Assembly: GCA_945861245.1 (NCBI GenBank)
Contig: CAMAUE010000051.1
Span: forward strand, 1 to 33,423
Length of the DNA stretch: 33,423 nt
Direction: 5' to 3'
From: Singulisphaera sp. GP187
Lineage (GTDB): Bacteria; Planctomycetota; Planctomycetia; Gemmatales; Gemmataceae
Positions 1 through 8,293 of the stretch are shown piece after piece; position 1 is the stretch's first letter, and every line of letters begins with the position of its first letter. The translations under genes and the position numbers were made by a program. The notes under the pieces are model-generated. The model was given only the letters and a program-made list of their open reading frames with translations, was not told the DNA's origin and ran no database searches.

Positions 1-284
1 ATTTGGGGATCGACCGGATCGAGAAGCGTTCGCATCTGGGTGTCGCTGAGGATTTGCTGGATGCCGAAGAGGGAAGCGAGATTGAAGGCGTTGCCGCGGG
101 AGTACTCCTCATAGGCCAGGAGCGAGGGGGACTTGAGGGCGAAGAGAGCATAGCCGGCCATCAAGGCGTCAACGAGAGGAACCCGCGGATCCTTGCGATC
201 CTCGGGGACGTTCGCCAATTCGGCGCGGACCAGACGCACGAGACCATCGGCGCAAAGATGCTGTCGCGGGGAGTGCGGGTTCAT
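1..284 (-). mobile_element. Transposase, N-terminal part (runs off left edge)
   Basis: An open frame reads from an ATG at 284 to the window edge without a stop, giving about 94 residues. The translated segment contains the blocks PLVDALMAGYALFALKSPSLL, FNLASLFGI and SDTQMRTLLDPVDP. I recognise these as the N-terminal region of a DDE transposase family (IS4-superfamily/ISNCY-like) common in planctomycetes. The DDE catalytic residues would lie further left, outside the window. The start is chosen because the conserved block begins about 30 residues later, the usual spacing. No terminal inverted repeat could be identified between the ATG and the neighbouring WD40 fragment. The family name is from memory and should be treated as probable; the mobile nature is more secure. 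Confidence 0.6.
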
Positions 285-321
285 CGGCGAATCCGTTCGC
301 AAAATGGGCAAAATAGGGAGA

Positions 322-720
322 ATGTCTCTTCCCAAAGTTTACGAACAGCTGCTTCAAATTCCCAGCGTTTTTAAAGGGTCCGGGAATCGCTGGATATTCA
401 CCACTATTATCCACACGGGCGAACTTTTCGAAAAAACCGCCCTCGGCTTCTGGGACCTACAAACCGGGGCCGAGAAGGCTCGCATCGATCTCAAGGAACG
501 CAAGATCACCGCCCTCGCCATACTCGACGATAACACCGTGCTGCTGGGCGATGCCGACGGGTTTGTCATGGCGCTCGATATTGTGAAGAAAGAGATCACC
601 TGGCAGAAGCAAGCCCATCGTGGCCCGGTGACGGTGCTCGAAGTCGCGCCGGATCGTCGCCGTTTCGCATCTGGCGGCGCTGACACGACGACGGTCTTAT
701 GGGAGACACCGAAGAAATAA
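322..720 (+). pseudogene. WD40-repeat protein fragment
   Basis: The frame encodes about 132 residues from an ATG at 322 (an in-frame ATG at 304 is an alternative). The sequence shows beta-propeller blade signatures: GFWDLQTGAEKARIDL, then LGDADGFVMALDI, then a final blade with FASGGADTTTVLWE just before the stop, which is how WD40 proteins of planctomycetes often end. A functional propeller needs about seven blades and only about two and a half are present, so this is either a small WD40-like protein or, more likely, the 3' remnant of a larger gene. It starts about 40 bp from a divergent transposase, so truncation by insertion of that element is a reasonable inference. No enzymatic role can be assigned; WD40 domains generally act as protein-interaction scaffolds. 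Confidence 0.5.
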
Positions 721-727
721 CGCTGCT

Positions 728-2107
728 TCACTTCCCCTCCACGCCGCGTATCCACTCCGTCATGCGTGCCTGCAACTGTTCGCGGATGGCGAGATGTTTT
801 TCGTCGTTGTAGAGGTTGCGCAGTTCTTCAGGGTCGTTTTTCAGGTCGAAGAGTTCGTCGGGTTGGCCGTTCTTTTTGTATTGCCGAACGAGATGCCAAT
901 CGTGGGTGCGGACGGAGCGCATGATGCCGTCGAGGCCGTTATGCGGATCGTATTGCGCGAAGACGTGGTCGCGCCACTTCGTCTTCTCGCCGCGCAGAAG
1001 TGGGCTGAAGTCCATGCCTTCCTGTTGGGTTCCGTCGGGCGGCGCGGCATTGAGCATGCCCAGCACCGATGCGAAGGTGTCGATATTCGAGACCAGCTGC
1101 GGCATCTCGGTACCGCCCTTCACGACGCCGGGCCAGCGGACGATCAACGGGACTTGCAGGGCGTGATCGAACAGGTTCGGTCGGCGGTCCTTCTCGCGGC
1201 CTGTGACGAGATACGCGGCGTTGCCTTTGTGGATCAGGCCGTGCTGGCCGATCATGTAGCCGTGATCGCTGGTGAAGACGATGATGGTGTCATTGCGCAG
1301 GCCGAGATCGTCGAGCATGGCGAGGAGTCGGCCAAGGTTGCGATCGACGCTGTGGACGCTGGCGTAGTATTCGCGCGTGAGGTTCTTCGTGCGTTTGATA
1401 TTGAGGCCGGGGAAGTTCGGGATCGTTGGGTCGAGGTTCTTGAACGGAGCGGAGTCAACATCGGGGACCGGGGCGTACGGAGCGTGCGGGGCGCGGAAGT
1501 TGAGCATGAGGGCAAACGGGCGGTCCTTGTTCGCCTTGACGAAATCGATGGCGTCATCGGTGAGGATGTCGGGCAGCGAGCCTTTGAGTTTAGCATCCTT
1601 GCCGGCGATTTCGAGGGTGGGGTTGTGCGGCGAGTTGCCGCCGCCGAGGAAACCGGTGAAGTGGTTGAAGCCCATTTTCGTGGGATGAAATTGAGGCAAC
1701 ATGCCGAGGTGCCATTTGCCGACGAGTCCGGTGCGCCAGCCGGCGCGTAGCAGGACGGCCATCCAGTTGGAGACATTGAGAGGCAATCCAAGCCCGGCCT
1801 GGGCCTCCTTCGGTGTGATCCAATCGGTGATCTTGAGCTGCGTGCCGTACTTGCCCGTGAGAAAGCTAGCCCGGCTCGGCGAGCAAACAGGCGTCGCGGT
1901 GAAGGCGTTAATGAAGCGTGCCCCATCTTTGGCGAGGCGATCCATGTGCGGCGTCTTGGCTTCTTTGTTGCCATAACAGCCGAGCGACCAGCGGGCCTGA
2001 TCGTCGGTGGTGATGACGATGATGTTGAGCTTTTTCGGCGGCTGAGCGTAGGCGGTGGTAGTGAGGGCGAAGGTGAGGGCGATAGAAAAAAAGATTCGGC
2101 GCACCAT
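728..2107 (-). CDS. Secreted arylsulfatase-family sulfatase
   Basis: This 459-residue sulfatase hydrolyses sulfate esters, probably of polysaccharides, outside the cytoplasm. The start at 2107 gives a clean signal peptide (MVRRIFFSIALTFALTTTAYAQ) and has GAGGA about 8 bp upstream; the open frame continues upstream but that part is not signal-like. The metal-binding pair D35-D36 (ITTDDQ) and the signature C75-S-P-S-R79, whose cysteine is converted to formylglycine, are present. A later FTSDHGYMIGQHG block supplies the other metal and active-site residues. Length and motif order fit the family. Planctomycetes carry many such sulfatases. The substrate cannot be told from sequence. No sulfatase-maturating enzyme lies in the window. 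The gene is downstream of the DUF4058 gene on the same strand, 46 bp apart. Confidence 0.95.
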   Translation of the reverse strand: MVRRIFFSIALTFALTTTAYAQPPKKLNIIVITTDDQARWSLGCYGNKEAKTPHMDRLAKDGARFINAFTATPVCSPSRASFLTGKYGTQLKITDWITPKEAQAGLGLPLNVSNWMAVLLRAGWRTGLVGKWHLGMLPQFHPTKMGFNHFTGFLGGGNSPHNPTLEIAGKDAKLKGSLPDILTDDAIDFVKANKDRPFALMLNFRAPHAPYAPVPDVDSAPFKNLDPTIPNFPGLNIKRTKNLTREYYASVHSVDRNLGRLLAMLDDLGLRNDTIIVFTSDHGYMIGQHGLIHKGNAAYLVTGREKDRRPNLFDHALQVPLIVRWPGVVKGGTEMPQLVSNIDTFASVLGMLNAAPPDGTQQEGMDFSPLLRGEKTKWRDHVFAQYDPHNGLDGIMRSVRTHDWHLVRQYKKNGQPDELFDLKNDPEELRNLYNDEKHLAIREQLQARMTEWIRGVEGK

Positions 2108-2153
2108 AGCAATTTCCTCGAAGTGAAACAGAAGAAGTAACGATGCGTGCCGG

Positions 2154-2894
2154 TCAGCATTCCGGCAGTTTGCGATAAATGCGCGGCACGCCCTCGTAGG
2201 ACGCCTGATACGTCTCCTCAAGCGGCACGTTGACGTAGCGATCTGCGGTCAGAAACAACGGCATCGGCGTCAGCGGTTGACCGACCGCGATTGGCTCGAC
2301 ATACGCCTTCTTGGAAAGCCCCGCAGAGTAAGCGACGAGCGTGCGGTCTTTGCCTGGCGGCGGCTGATAACTTTGGCCGGCCAGGTCCTCCCAAATGGCG
2401 CTGTGAATTCCACGCGGATCGCGCGGGCTGGGCGGCTGTAGGTCGATCAGCAAGAGATGAATGCCATTTACCACGGCTGACAACGCTTTTTCGAGAAAGG
2501 CGTTGAAGGCGCGCTGGCTGTGCTTATTGCTCGCCGAAACGATCTCCAACAAGGCGACAATCCGGTTGCCTCTCGTATGACGAATGACCAGCCGACGCTG
2601 CCGAGTCGTGTAGTGCGCCAACTCGGTCTCCGCAGTCGAATGAACTTTCGGCGGCGCGGTTGCAACCGCCAAGCCGCCGTCGGAGTCCTCGGATTCGGGG
2701 AAGACATCATTGCTCGTCGGCTCGCGCAGTGTTAGCACGTCCGGCCCAATGTCGCCAGCGAATTGCTCTCCAAGTGCGTAATACTCTGGCGGAAGCATTC
2801 CTGCATTCAGGCGAATCGTCAGTTCGCCAATCCATGTGGTGTGAAAGCTATGAAAAATGCCCGCCTCAACGCGCGTCCAATCGTGTAGTGGCAT
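2154..2894 (-). CDS. DUF4058 family protein
   Basis: The protein of about 246 residues opens with MPLHDWTRVEAGIFHSFH, then LNAGMLPPEYYALGEQ, which I recognise as the conserved N-terminus of the DUF4058 family, abundant in planctomycetes and cyanobacteria. The conserved opening decides the start at 2894, with a GGGAAG-like ribosome site just upstream; a GTG 54 bp further upstream (2948) is possible but adds unconserved sequence. A middle block (RLVIRHTRGNRIVALLEIVSASNK) resembles a nuclease-like beta-sheet core with a conserved E, and DUF4058 has been suggested to be related to Uma2/PD-(D/E)XK-like folds; that is family lore, not shown here. Function unknown. It is followed by the sulfatase gene on the same strand. 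Confidence 0.85.
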   Translation of the reverse strand: MPLHDWTRVEAGIFHSFHTTWIGELTIRLNAGMLPPEYYALGEQFAGDIGPDVLTLREPTSNDVFPESEDSDGGLAVATAPPKVHSTAETELAHYTTRQRRLVIRHTRGNRIVALLEIVSASNKHSQRAFNAFLEKALSAVVNGIHLLLIDLQPPSPRDPRGIHSAIWEDLAGQSYQPPPGKDRTLVAYSAGLSKKAYVEPIAVGQPLTPMPLFLTADRYVNVPLEETYQASYEGVPRIYRKLPEC

Positions 2895-2988
2895 CGTTTG
2901 CTTCCCGTAGAGTTTGAGTGATTCTCGCGCTTCTCGTTCCTGCTCCACATCATACCAGGTTCATCGGCGAATAGTTATCGGCTCCACC

Positions 2989-4206
2989 TCACTTCACCTC
3001 GTCCAACGCCGACAGCACGCGGTCGATCTCGGCGGGCGTGTTGTAGTGGACCATGCCGAGCCGTAGGAAGCCGTTGGGTTCCAGACCGAGTTGCTCCGAC
3101 ACCTCGAGCGCATAGCTGTTGCCTGCCCAGGCGTAGATCTGTCGGCTCGCCAAATGCTCAGCGATTTGCTGCGGCGATACGTCCTTGACCGTAATCGAGA
3201 TCGTCGGCGCCCGCTCGGCGACGCGCTTCGCATCGCGGATGCCTAGCACGCGAAAGCGAGGCCGCGCCGCCAGGCCATTAAGTAAATGTTCGCTCAGCAT
3301 TTGTTCGTAGTCGCGAATCGCCGACATCGCTTGCATGATTCGCGTTCGGCGATTCGCGTTCGGCGGCGCGAGGTCGGCAAGATAATCGACTGCCGCGACG
3401 ACGCCTGCCAGGCATTCGTGATTCTGCGTGCCCGTCATCCACTTTCCGGGCAAGTCCATCGGCGATGGCCGGACCTTGTAGCACGGCAGCGTTTCGAGCA
3501 GCTCGCGTCGGCCCCACAGGATGCCGACGTGCGGGCCGAAAAACTTGTATGCCGAGCAGGCCAGGAAGTCGCAGCCGAGCGCTTGCACGTCGATCGGCCC
3601 GTGCGGCGCGTAGTGGACGGCATCGAGGAACACCGTCGCGCCAGCTTCCTTCGCTTCGCGCGTGATCGTTGCGACATCGTTGATCGTGCCGACGCCGTTT
3701 GACGCCAGGCCGACCGCGACCCATTTCGTTTTGTCGCTGAGTTGGCTGCGAAAGCTGGCGAGATCGAGCGTGCAATCGTCCTTGTTGATGCCGATCCAGC
3801 GCACCGTCGCACCGGCATCGCGGGCGGCCAAGACCCACGGCGACACGTTCGCATCATGGTCGAGCCGGGTGACCATGACTTCATCGCCGGGCTTCAGAAC
3901 CTTCGCCACCGATCGGCTCAAATGAAACGCCAGCGAGGTCATGTTGTTGCCAAAGATAATCTCGCTCGGCGACGGCGCGTTCAGGAAATCCGCCATCGCG
4001 AGGTGAGCGGCATCGGTGACGCGATCGGATTCGACGCTGGTCGCAAACACGCCGCCGTGGTTGGCGTTGGTGTGCGTGAGGTAATGGACGATCGCATCAA
4101 TGACGCGCTGCGGCACCTGCGTGCCGGCGGGGCCGTCGAAGAAGATCGCGCCGGCGCGGTTGGTCAGGGCGGGGAATTGGGAGCGGATTCGATCGAAGAG
4201 TTTCAT
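2989..4206 (-). CDS. Class V aminotransferase, cysteine desulfurase-like
   Basis: The 405-residue PLP enzyme belongs to the class-V aminotransferase/cysteine desulfurase superfamily and resembles the VC1184-type subfamily. Visible landmarks are IFFDGPAGTQVP near residue 22, a TRLDHDANVSPW block near 113 that contacts the cofactor, FLDAVHYAPHG with PLP-binding D195, and the Schiff-base lysine K221 in SAYKFFGPH. Such enzymes usually remove sulfur from cysteine, but this subfamily is not tied to Fe-S assembly and no SufBCD/SufE genes are nearby, so the substrate is open. An in-frame ATG nine bases upstream (4215) is an alternative start with a closer AGG. The gene is divergent from the membrane protein gene at 4323; a copy of the CGCTAAGCCGCAAGCGG repeat lies between them. 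Confidence 0.88.
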   Translation of the reverse strand: MKLFDRIRSQFPALTNRAGAIFFDGPAGTQVPQRVIDAIVHYLTHTNANHGGVFATSVESDRVTDAAHLAMADFLNAPSPSEIIFGNNMTSLAFHLSRSVAKVLKPGDEVMVTRLDHDANVSPWVLAARDAGATVRWIGINKDDCTLDLASFRSQLSDKTKWVAVGLASNGVGTINDVATITREAKEAGATVFLDAVHYAPHGPIDVQALGCDFLACSAYKFFGPHVGILWGRRELLETLPCYKVRPSPMDLPGKWMTGTQNHECLAGVVAAVDYLADLAPPNANRRTRIMQAMSAIRDYEQMLSEHLLNGLAARPRFRVLGIRDAKRVAERAPTISITVKDVSPQQIAEHLASRQIYAWAGNSYALEVSEQLGLEPNGFLRLGMVHYNTPAEIDRVLSALDEVK

Positions 4207-4286
4207 GTAGACCATCCTGAAAGCAATTTCTTTGGTGAAAAGATAACATATGCAAAGTACGAGGCGCTCGTATGGTACAATCGGAG

Positions 4287-4303
4287 CGCTAAGCCGCAAG
4301 CGG
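4287..4303. repeat. Copy of dispersed GCTAAGCCGCAAGCGG repeat
   Basis: The 17-base string CGCTAAGCCGCAAGCGG lies between two divergent genes. The same string forms the right arm of a perfect inverted repeat at 26059-26079, more than 20 kb away. An exact 17-mer recurring in intergenic sites is unlikely by chance and suggests a REP-like dispersed element. Here only one arm is present. Confidence 0.55.
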
Positions 4304-4322
4304 AAATCAAGGATTTATCGAT

Positions 4323-4889
4323 ATGCCCAACCGCACTTCCGACGTCGAACTTCCCACGCGCCCGGTGGCGCTGTTCGCCATCGCCGTCACCGGTGTTTTC
4401 GCGAGCGCCGTTCTCGGTGCCATTACGAACGCCATCAACGGTTGGGTCAGCCCGCTCTATTTCGTCACCATCATGGGCTGGCATAACATCGCCGATGTCT
4501 GGCGGGCAAGCGTCGCCCAAGGCATTTTTGAAGGCACACTCTTCGGCATCTTCTTCTCTCTCGTGTTCACGGTTGGCATCGGAATCATTACACGGGTTAC
4601 GTATTCTTACTTATTCGCCGCTCGTCACCTGTTGGGTACCCTTGCCGGCGCTTTCGTGTGTTGGCTGATTGGTGGAATCATCGCGATGGTGATGGCGACT
4701 CTCAGCCCCGAGTTCTATCGTGCTACATTTGTTGGCGTGCCCAACGAATTCGGCCCGATGCTGTGCTATGCATGGGTGGGCGGATCGATTTGGGGCGTAC
4801 AGCTCGGCGGATTGGTTTCGGTGGTACTTGGATTGGTGGTTCTGGGAACCAATTGGATCAGAAAAACCCGGATCCAAACTGCTCGTTGA
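4323..4889 (+). CDS. Four-helix integral membrane protein, unknown function
   Basis: The 188-residue protein has four clear hydrophobic segments at about residues 14-34, 68-90, 102-124 and 146-172, with a short basic tail (RKTRIQTAR). I do not recognise a named family. A motif ITNAINGWVSPLYFVTIMGW sits between helices 1 and 2 and looks conserved, because a decayed second copy of precisely this stretch occurs at 5305-5400. There is no signal peptide cleavage site and no catalytic motif. The gene is divergent from the aminotransferase gene and is followed after about 30 bp by the DUF433 antitoxin gene. Membrane location is well supported; role is unknown. Confidence 0.75.
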   Translation: MPNRTSDVELPTRPVALFAIAVTGVFASAVLGAITNAINGWVSPLYFVTIMGWHNIADVWRASVAQGIFEGTLFGIFFSLVFTVGIGIITRVTYSYLFAARHLLGTLAGAFVCWLIGGIIAMVMATLSPEFYRATFVGVPNEFGPMLCYAWVGGSIWGVQLGGLVSVVLGLVVLGTNWIRKTRIQTAR

Positions 4890-4920
4890 CAGCTGTGCCG
4901 CACCTAGGTAAGCTTGTGAT

Positions 4921-5157
4921 ATGAACTACGCGCAACTTTCTCGCATTACCATCGACTCCGCGATCTGTCACGGCAAACCGTGCGTGCGCGGCCTGCGTTA
5001 TCCCGTGGAATTGTTGCTCGATTTGCTCAGCTCCGGCATGACGCAGGACGAAATCTTGGCCGACTATGAGGATCTGGAGCGTGAAGATTTGCTCGCGGTA
5101 TTGGCATTTGCCGCTCAACTAAGCCGAACAAAGCAGTTACAAACGGTGAGTCCATGA
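4921..5157 (+). CDS. DUF433 antitoxin
   Basis: The 78-residue protein matches DUF433: the motif AICHGKPCVRGLRYPVELLL followed by an HTH-like GMTQDEILADYEDLEREDLLAVLAFA. DUF433 proteins are the antitoxin halves of modules with a DUF5615 PIN-like nuclease. The TGA stop overlaps the ATG of the next frame (ATGA), the classic arrangement of such a pair. The antitoxin frame is intact while the toxin is destroyed by frameshifts, so it is now an orphan. It may still bind DNA and its own promoter, but that is inference. Confidence 0.88.
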   Translation: MNYAQLSRITIDSAICHGKPCVRGLRYPVELLLDLLSSGMTQDEILADYEDLEREDLLAVLAFAAQLSRTKQLQTVSP

Positions 5158-5316
5158 GGTTTCTGATCGACGCCCATCTGCCGCGTCGAATGACTGCTTG
5201 TTTGCGATGCAATTCAATCTCTCGATCTAACCGGACGAAAACCGCACAACGGATGCTCAGGTTCTGGAATTCGCCGACCGAGAACAAGGAGTTGTCGTTT
5301 CCAAGTTTCGCCAGCG
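5154..5316 (+). pseudogene. DUF5615 PIN-like toxin, frameshifted and truncated
   Basis: The frame opens correctly with MRFLIDAHLPRRMTACL, the DUF5615 N-terminus with its conserved acidic residue. Family-like sequence then continues in a second frame from about 5200 (VCDAIQSLDLTGRKPHN) and in the third frame from 5252 (DAQVLEFADREQGVVVSK). All three reading frames are needed to follow the family, so at least two indels have occurred. The sequence stops matching right at the VVVSK strand, before the conserved aspartate that normally follows in this family. The gene is therefore dead: no full-length toxin can be made. It couples to the DUF433 antitoxin by an ATGA overlap. Confidence 0.8.
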
Positions 5317-5400
5317 CAGGCCTCGGCGCGGCTACCAACGCCATCAATGGCTGGGTCAGTCCGCTCTATTTCGTTACCGATAATGCGATGGCACATTGTC
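5305..5400 (+). pseudogene. Decayed second copy of the 4323-4889 membrane protein
   Basis: The translated stretch FASAGLGAATNAINGWVSPLYFVT nearly matches FASAVLGAITNAINGWVSPLYFVT of the intact gene upstream. After one extra G the match weakly continues in another frame as IMRWHIVENARIG, compared with IMGWHNIADVWRAS. It is fused directly to the broken toxin gene. Synonymous differences show that it is a diverged paralogue fragment, not a recent exact duplication. Confidence 0.75.
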
Positions 5401-5430
5401 GAAAATGCAAGGATTGGATTGATGAAATCG

Positions 5431-5895
5431 TCATTTCCCCGGCACCGGATGCGCTCGCTTCACGGCGTTGATCACTTCATCGAGCTTGGACAGAAAACGC
5501 GAGCGGTCCTTCGGCGACATCGGCGCCGGGCCGCCGGTGATCGTGCCGTCTTGGCGGAGGTCGTTCATCAGTTCGCGCATGGCGAGCGCTGAGCCAATGT
5601 CGGATTCGGTGAACGGATTGCCGCGAGGATCGAGAACGCGCGCCTCCTTCGTCAAGCAGCGTGCCGCCAGCGGGATGTCGGCGGTGATGACGATATCGCC
5701 CAGGCCCGCTTGCTCGGCGATCCAGTCATCGACGACGCCGAATCCTGCCACTTCCTTTAACTCGATCAACCCGTCGGTTGGCGTACGCATGAACGTCCGG
5801 GAGACAACGAGCACGCGCACCTCATATCGGCGGGCAACGCGATAGACCTCGTCCTTCACGGGGCAAGCGTCGGCATCGATATAGATGATGTGCAT
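5431..5895 (-). CDS. YaiI/YqxD family (DUF188, UPF0178) protein
   Basis: The 154-residue protein has the family hallmarks IYIDADACPVKDEVYRVA at the start, GLGDIVITADIPLAARC in the middle and ALDPRGNPFT-like VLDPRGNPFTESDIGSALAMREL further on. The aspartates in the first and second blocks form a PIN/NYN-like acidic cluster, so a nuclease function has been proposed for the family but is not proven. Length is normal. The gene is convergent with the broken toxin region, whose remnant ends close to the stop codon. Upstream lies a short low-complexity stretch with TATCAG repeats. Confidence 0.92.
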   Translation of the reverse strand: MHIIYIDADACPVKDEVYRVARRYEVRVLVVSRTFMRTPTDGLIELKEVAGFGVVDDWIAEQAGLGDIVITADIPLAARCLTKEARVLDPRGNPFTESDIGSALAMRELMNDLRQDGTITGGPAPMSPKDRSRFLSKLDEVINAVKRAHPVPGK

Positions 5896-5904
5896 GGCGG
5901 GAGC

Positions 5905-5926
5905 TTTCAGCTATCAGTTATCAGCC
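5905..5926. repeat. Short tandem TCAGCTATCAG-type repeat
   Basis: The segment reads as imperfect tandem copies of a 9-10 base unit (CAGCTATCA, then GTTATCAGC). It lies just upstream of the DUF188 gene and has no coding potential. Only two to three units are present, so it may be trivial. Confidence 0.35.
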
Positions 5927-6126
5927 AGAAAAAAACACCCGTTCGATCAGGCTGACGACTGATATTTGATTATTATGGAAAAGGCCTGTGATACGAATGC
6001 CCGATCAAATTAGCATGCCAAAGCATCACGAGTTCGTTACATTTTCCATCAGCAGTTGTTACGTGAGTCGAGTTTCACTGGCCACTAGCCAGTACTGCGA
6101 AGGCTATTCTATTGGAGGCACGAACG

Positions 6127-8256
6127 ATGTTATCTTGCCGAGCTCGGAAGGTTGTGGCGTTGGCCGTATTGGCATGGCTTGCGGTCGCCTCATCATCGGC
6201 TTGGGCGCAGGTTGACTTCAACGTCCTCACGGCGGAAGCAGACAAAGTCCCGCCGCGGAAGATGCTGCACGCCTATCTCATCGGCGAGTCGCAGAAGCAC
6301 TTCAGCGCTCGCCGGCTCGAGGTCGCCAAGCTTGCGACGCCGGACGATGTGCGCAAACGCCAGGCGATGCTGCGCGAACGCCTGCTCGCCGCCCTGGGCG
6401 AGTTCCCCGCGAAGACGCCGCTCAATCCGCAAATCGTCGGCAAGGAGCAGCGCGACGGGTATCGAATCGAGAAGCTCATCTATGAAAGCCGACCGAACCA
6501 CCACGTGACGGCAACGCTCTATCTGCCCGATGGCAAAGGGCCGTTCCCCGGCTGCCTCATGCCGATCGGTCACAGCAACAACGGCAAAGCCGCCGAGTAT
6601 ATCCAACGCGGCTCGATCCTCCTCGTCAAGAACGGCATTGCGGTACTGACCTATGATCCGATCGGGCAAGGCGAACGCAAACAACTACTCGACGGCCTCA
6701 ACAAAGCGGCCATTCCGAACTCCACCAACGAACACACGTTGGTTCATGTCGGCGCCATGCTCGTCGGCCAGGGCACGGCGACGTATCGCATCTGGGACGG
6801 CATCCGCAGCCTCGACTACCTCGCCAGCCGACCGGAGATCGACGCGACCCGCCTCGGTTGCACCGGCTGTTCCGGCGGCGGGACGCTGACATCGTATCTG
6901 ATGGCCCTCGACGACCGCATCGCCTGTGCCGCCCCATCGTGCTATATCACCACGCTCGAACGCCTATTCGCGACCATCGGCCCGCAAGACGGCGAGCAAA
7001 ACATCACCGGCCAGGTCGCGCTCGGCATCGATCATGTCGATTTCATCACGATGCGAGCGCCGCGGCCGACGCTCCTCGCCACGGCAACGCAGGACTTTTT
7101 CGACATCCAAGGAAGCTGGATCAGCTTCCGCGAAGCATCGCAGATTTATGGTATCCTCGGCCATTCGGAGCGTGTCAACCTTGTCGAGTACAACACGAAG
7201 CACGGCTACCCGAGGCCGCAGCGTGAAGCGGTAACGCGCTGGATGAGCCGTTGGCTGTTGGGCAAGGATGTGCCGATCATCGAAACGCCATTCAAGACCG
7301 TCAAAGACGCGGACCTGACTTGCACGCGCAGCGGCCAGGTGCTTGAAGACTTCAAGGGTAAATCGGTGTTCAACATCATCGCTGAGTATGAACAAAAATA
7401 CGCAAAAACCCGTACCGATCGACTCGCGAAACAGGCGCCGGAAACGACGCGTAAAGAGATCGCCAGCCTGCTCGCAATTTCGCTCAATGATATTCGCGAC
7501 GCCAAGATGACGACTGTTGGCAAAGCAGAGAACGTTGGCAAAATGTCGTTCAAGCGGATGATTTTCGAAACGGAGCCTGGCATCCGCCTGCCAGCGATCT
7601 ATTTCCACACCGGTGCTCCGGCAACTGCGCGAACGCCACTCACCATCTATTGCAACGGGGTAGGCAAAACGTCCGATCTATCGGCCATCGAACGCCTGCT
7701 CAACGCCGGCCAAGATGTGGTTGCGCTCGACCTGCGCGGCATGGGCGAAGTCGCGCCAGGCGTGCCAAGCGCCAAGCCTGGGCATTTCGGCAATGACTAT
7801 AAGGAAACGTTCCTCGCCCTGCACTTGAATCGCCCGTTGCTCGGCCAGCGCGTTTTTGATTTGATTTCGGTCAGTAACGCGCTGCAGGGAAAGGACACCA
7901 CATCAAGGCCTATTCACTTAGTCGGCGTTGGTTCCGCTGGCCCAATCGTGATGCACGCCGCCGCGCTCGACCGACGCATCACGTCGGCAAGCGTGGAAGA
8001 TTCGGTACTGTCCTGGGCGGCGGTCGTGCGGTCACCGATCAACTATAATCAGATGACCAACGTCGTGCCCGGAGCGCTGAAAGTGTATGACCTGCCCGAC
8101 CTGGCGACCCTGGTGGCTCCGCGACGCCTAACGGTGACTGCCGTCGATCCCCAAGGCGGCGCGATCCCATTGGCGACCCTGCAAGACGCCTATGCCAACG
8201 CTCGTGGTGCGTACGCTCAACAAAAGGCCAACGATCGTCTATTACTCGGACGCTGA
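6127..8256 (+). CDS. Secreted tandem alpha/beta-hydrolase, acetyl xylan esterase-like
   Basis: The 709-residue protein begins at ATG 6127, chosen because GGAGG lies 8 bp upstream and a signal peptide (to SSAWAQ, residue 28) follows. Residues about 110-400 form an AXE1/prolyl-oligopeptidase-like hydrolase with the nucleophile elbow GCSGGG (S249), a TQDFFD acid region and H in NTKHGYPRP near 358. A second hydrolase-like module follows (about 480-709) with VVALDLRGMGE and a degenerate elbow GVGSAGP, where the first glycine of GxSxG is lost. It probably removes acetyl or other ester groups from polysaccharides, which would pair with the sulfatase at 728 in glycan use, but the substrate is not visible. 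The second module may be structural. Confidence 0.85.
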   Translation: MLSCRARKVVALAVLAWLAVASSSAWAQVDFNVLTAEADKVPPRKMLHAYLIGESQKHFSARRLEVAKLATPDDVRKRQAMLRERLLAALGEFPAKTPLNPQIVGKEQRDGYRIEKLIYESRPNHHVTATLYLPDGKGPFPGCLMPIGHSNNGKAAEYIQRGSILLVKNGIAVLTYDPIGQGERKQLLDGLNKAAIPNSTNEHTLVHVGAMLVGQGTATYRIWDGIRSLDYLASRPEIDATRLGCTGCSGGGTLTSYLMALDDRIACAAPSCYITTLERLFATIGPQDGEQNITGQVALGIDHVDFITMRAPRPTLLATATQDFFDIQGSWISFREASQIYGILGHSERVNLVEYNTKHGYPRPQREAVTRWMSRWLLGKDVPIIETPFKTVKDADLTCTRSGQVLEDFKGKSVFNIIAEYEQKYAKTRTDRLAKQAPETTRKEIASLLAISLNDIRDAKMTTVGKAENVGKMSFKRMIFETEPGIRLPAIYFHTGAPATARTPLTIYCNGVGKTSDLSAIERLLNAGQDVVALDLRGMGEVAPGVPSAKPGHFGNDYKETFLALHLNRPLLGQRVFDLISVSNALQGKDTTSRPIHLVGVGSAGPIVMHAAALDRRITSASVEDSVLSWAAVVRSPINYNQMTNVVPGALKVYDLPDLATLVAPRRLTVTAVDPQGGAIPLATLQDAYANARGAYAQQKANDRLLLGR

Positions 8257-8293
8257 CCGACGCAAGCGATTCTTGACTGCATTAAATTCAAAT

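Noticed and set aside
794..1750. Long plus-strand frame opposite the sulfatase gene
   Set aside because: It is the antisense of a clear sulfatase with signature motifs; its translation is valine/aspartate/arginine-rich without family features.
3742..4668. Plus-strand frame of about 300 codons across the aminotransferase and membrane-protein genes
   Set aside because: It covers parts of two well-supported genes in another frame and has no coherent protein pattern.
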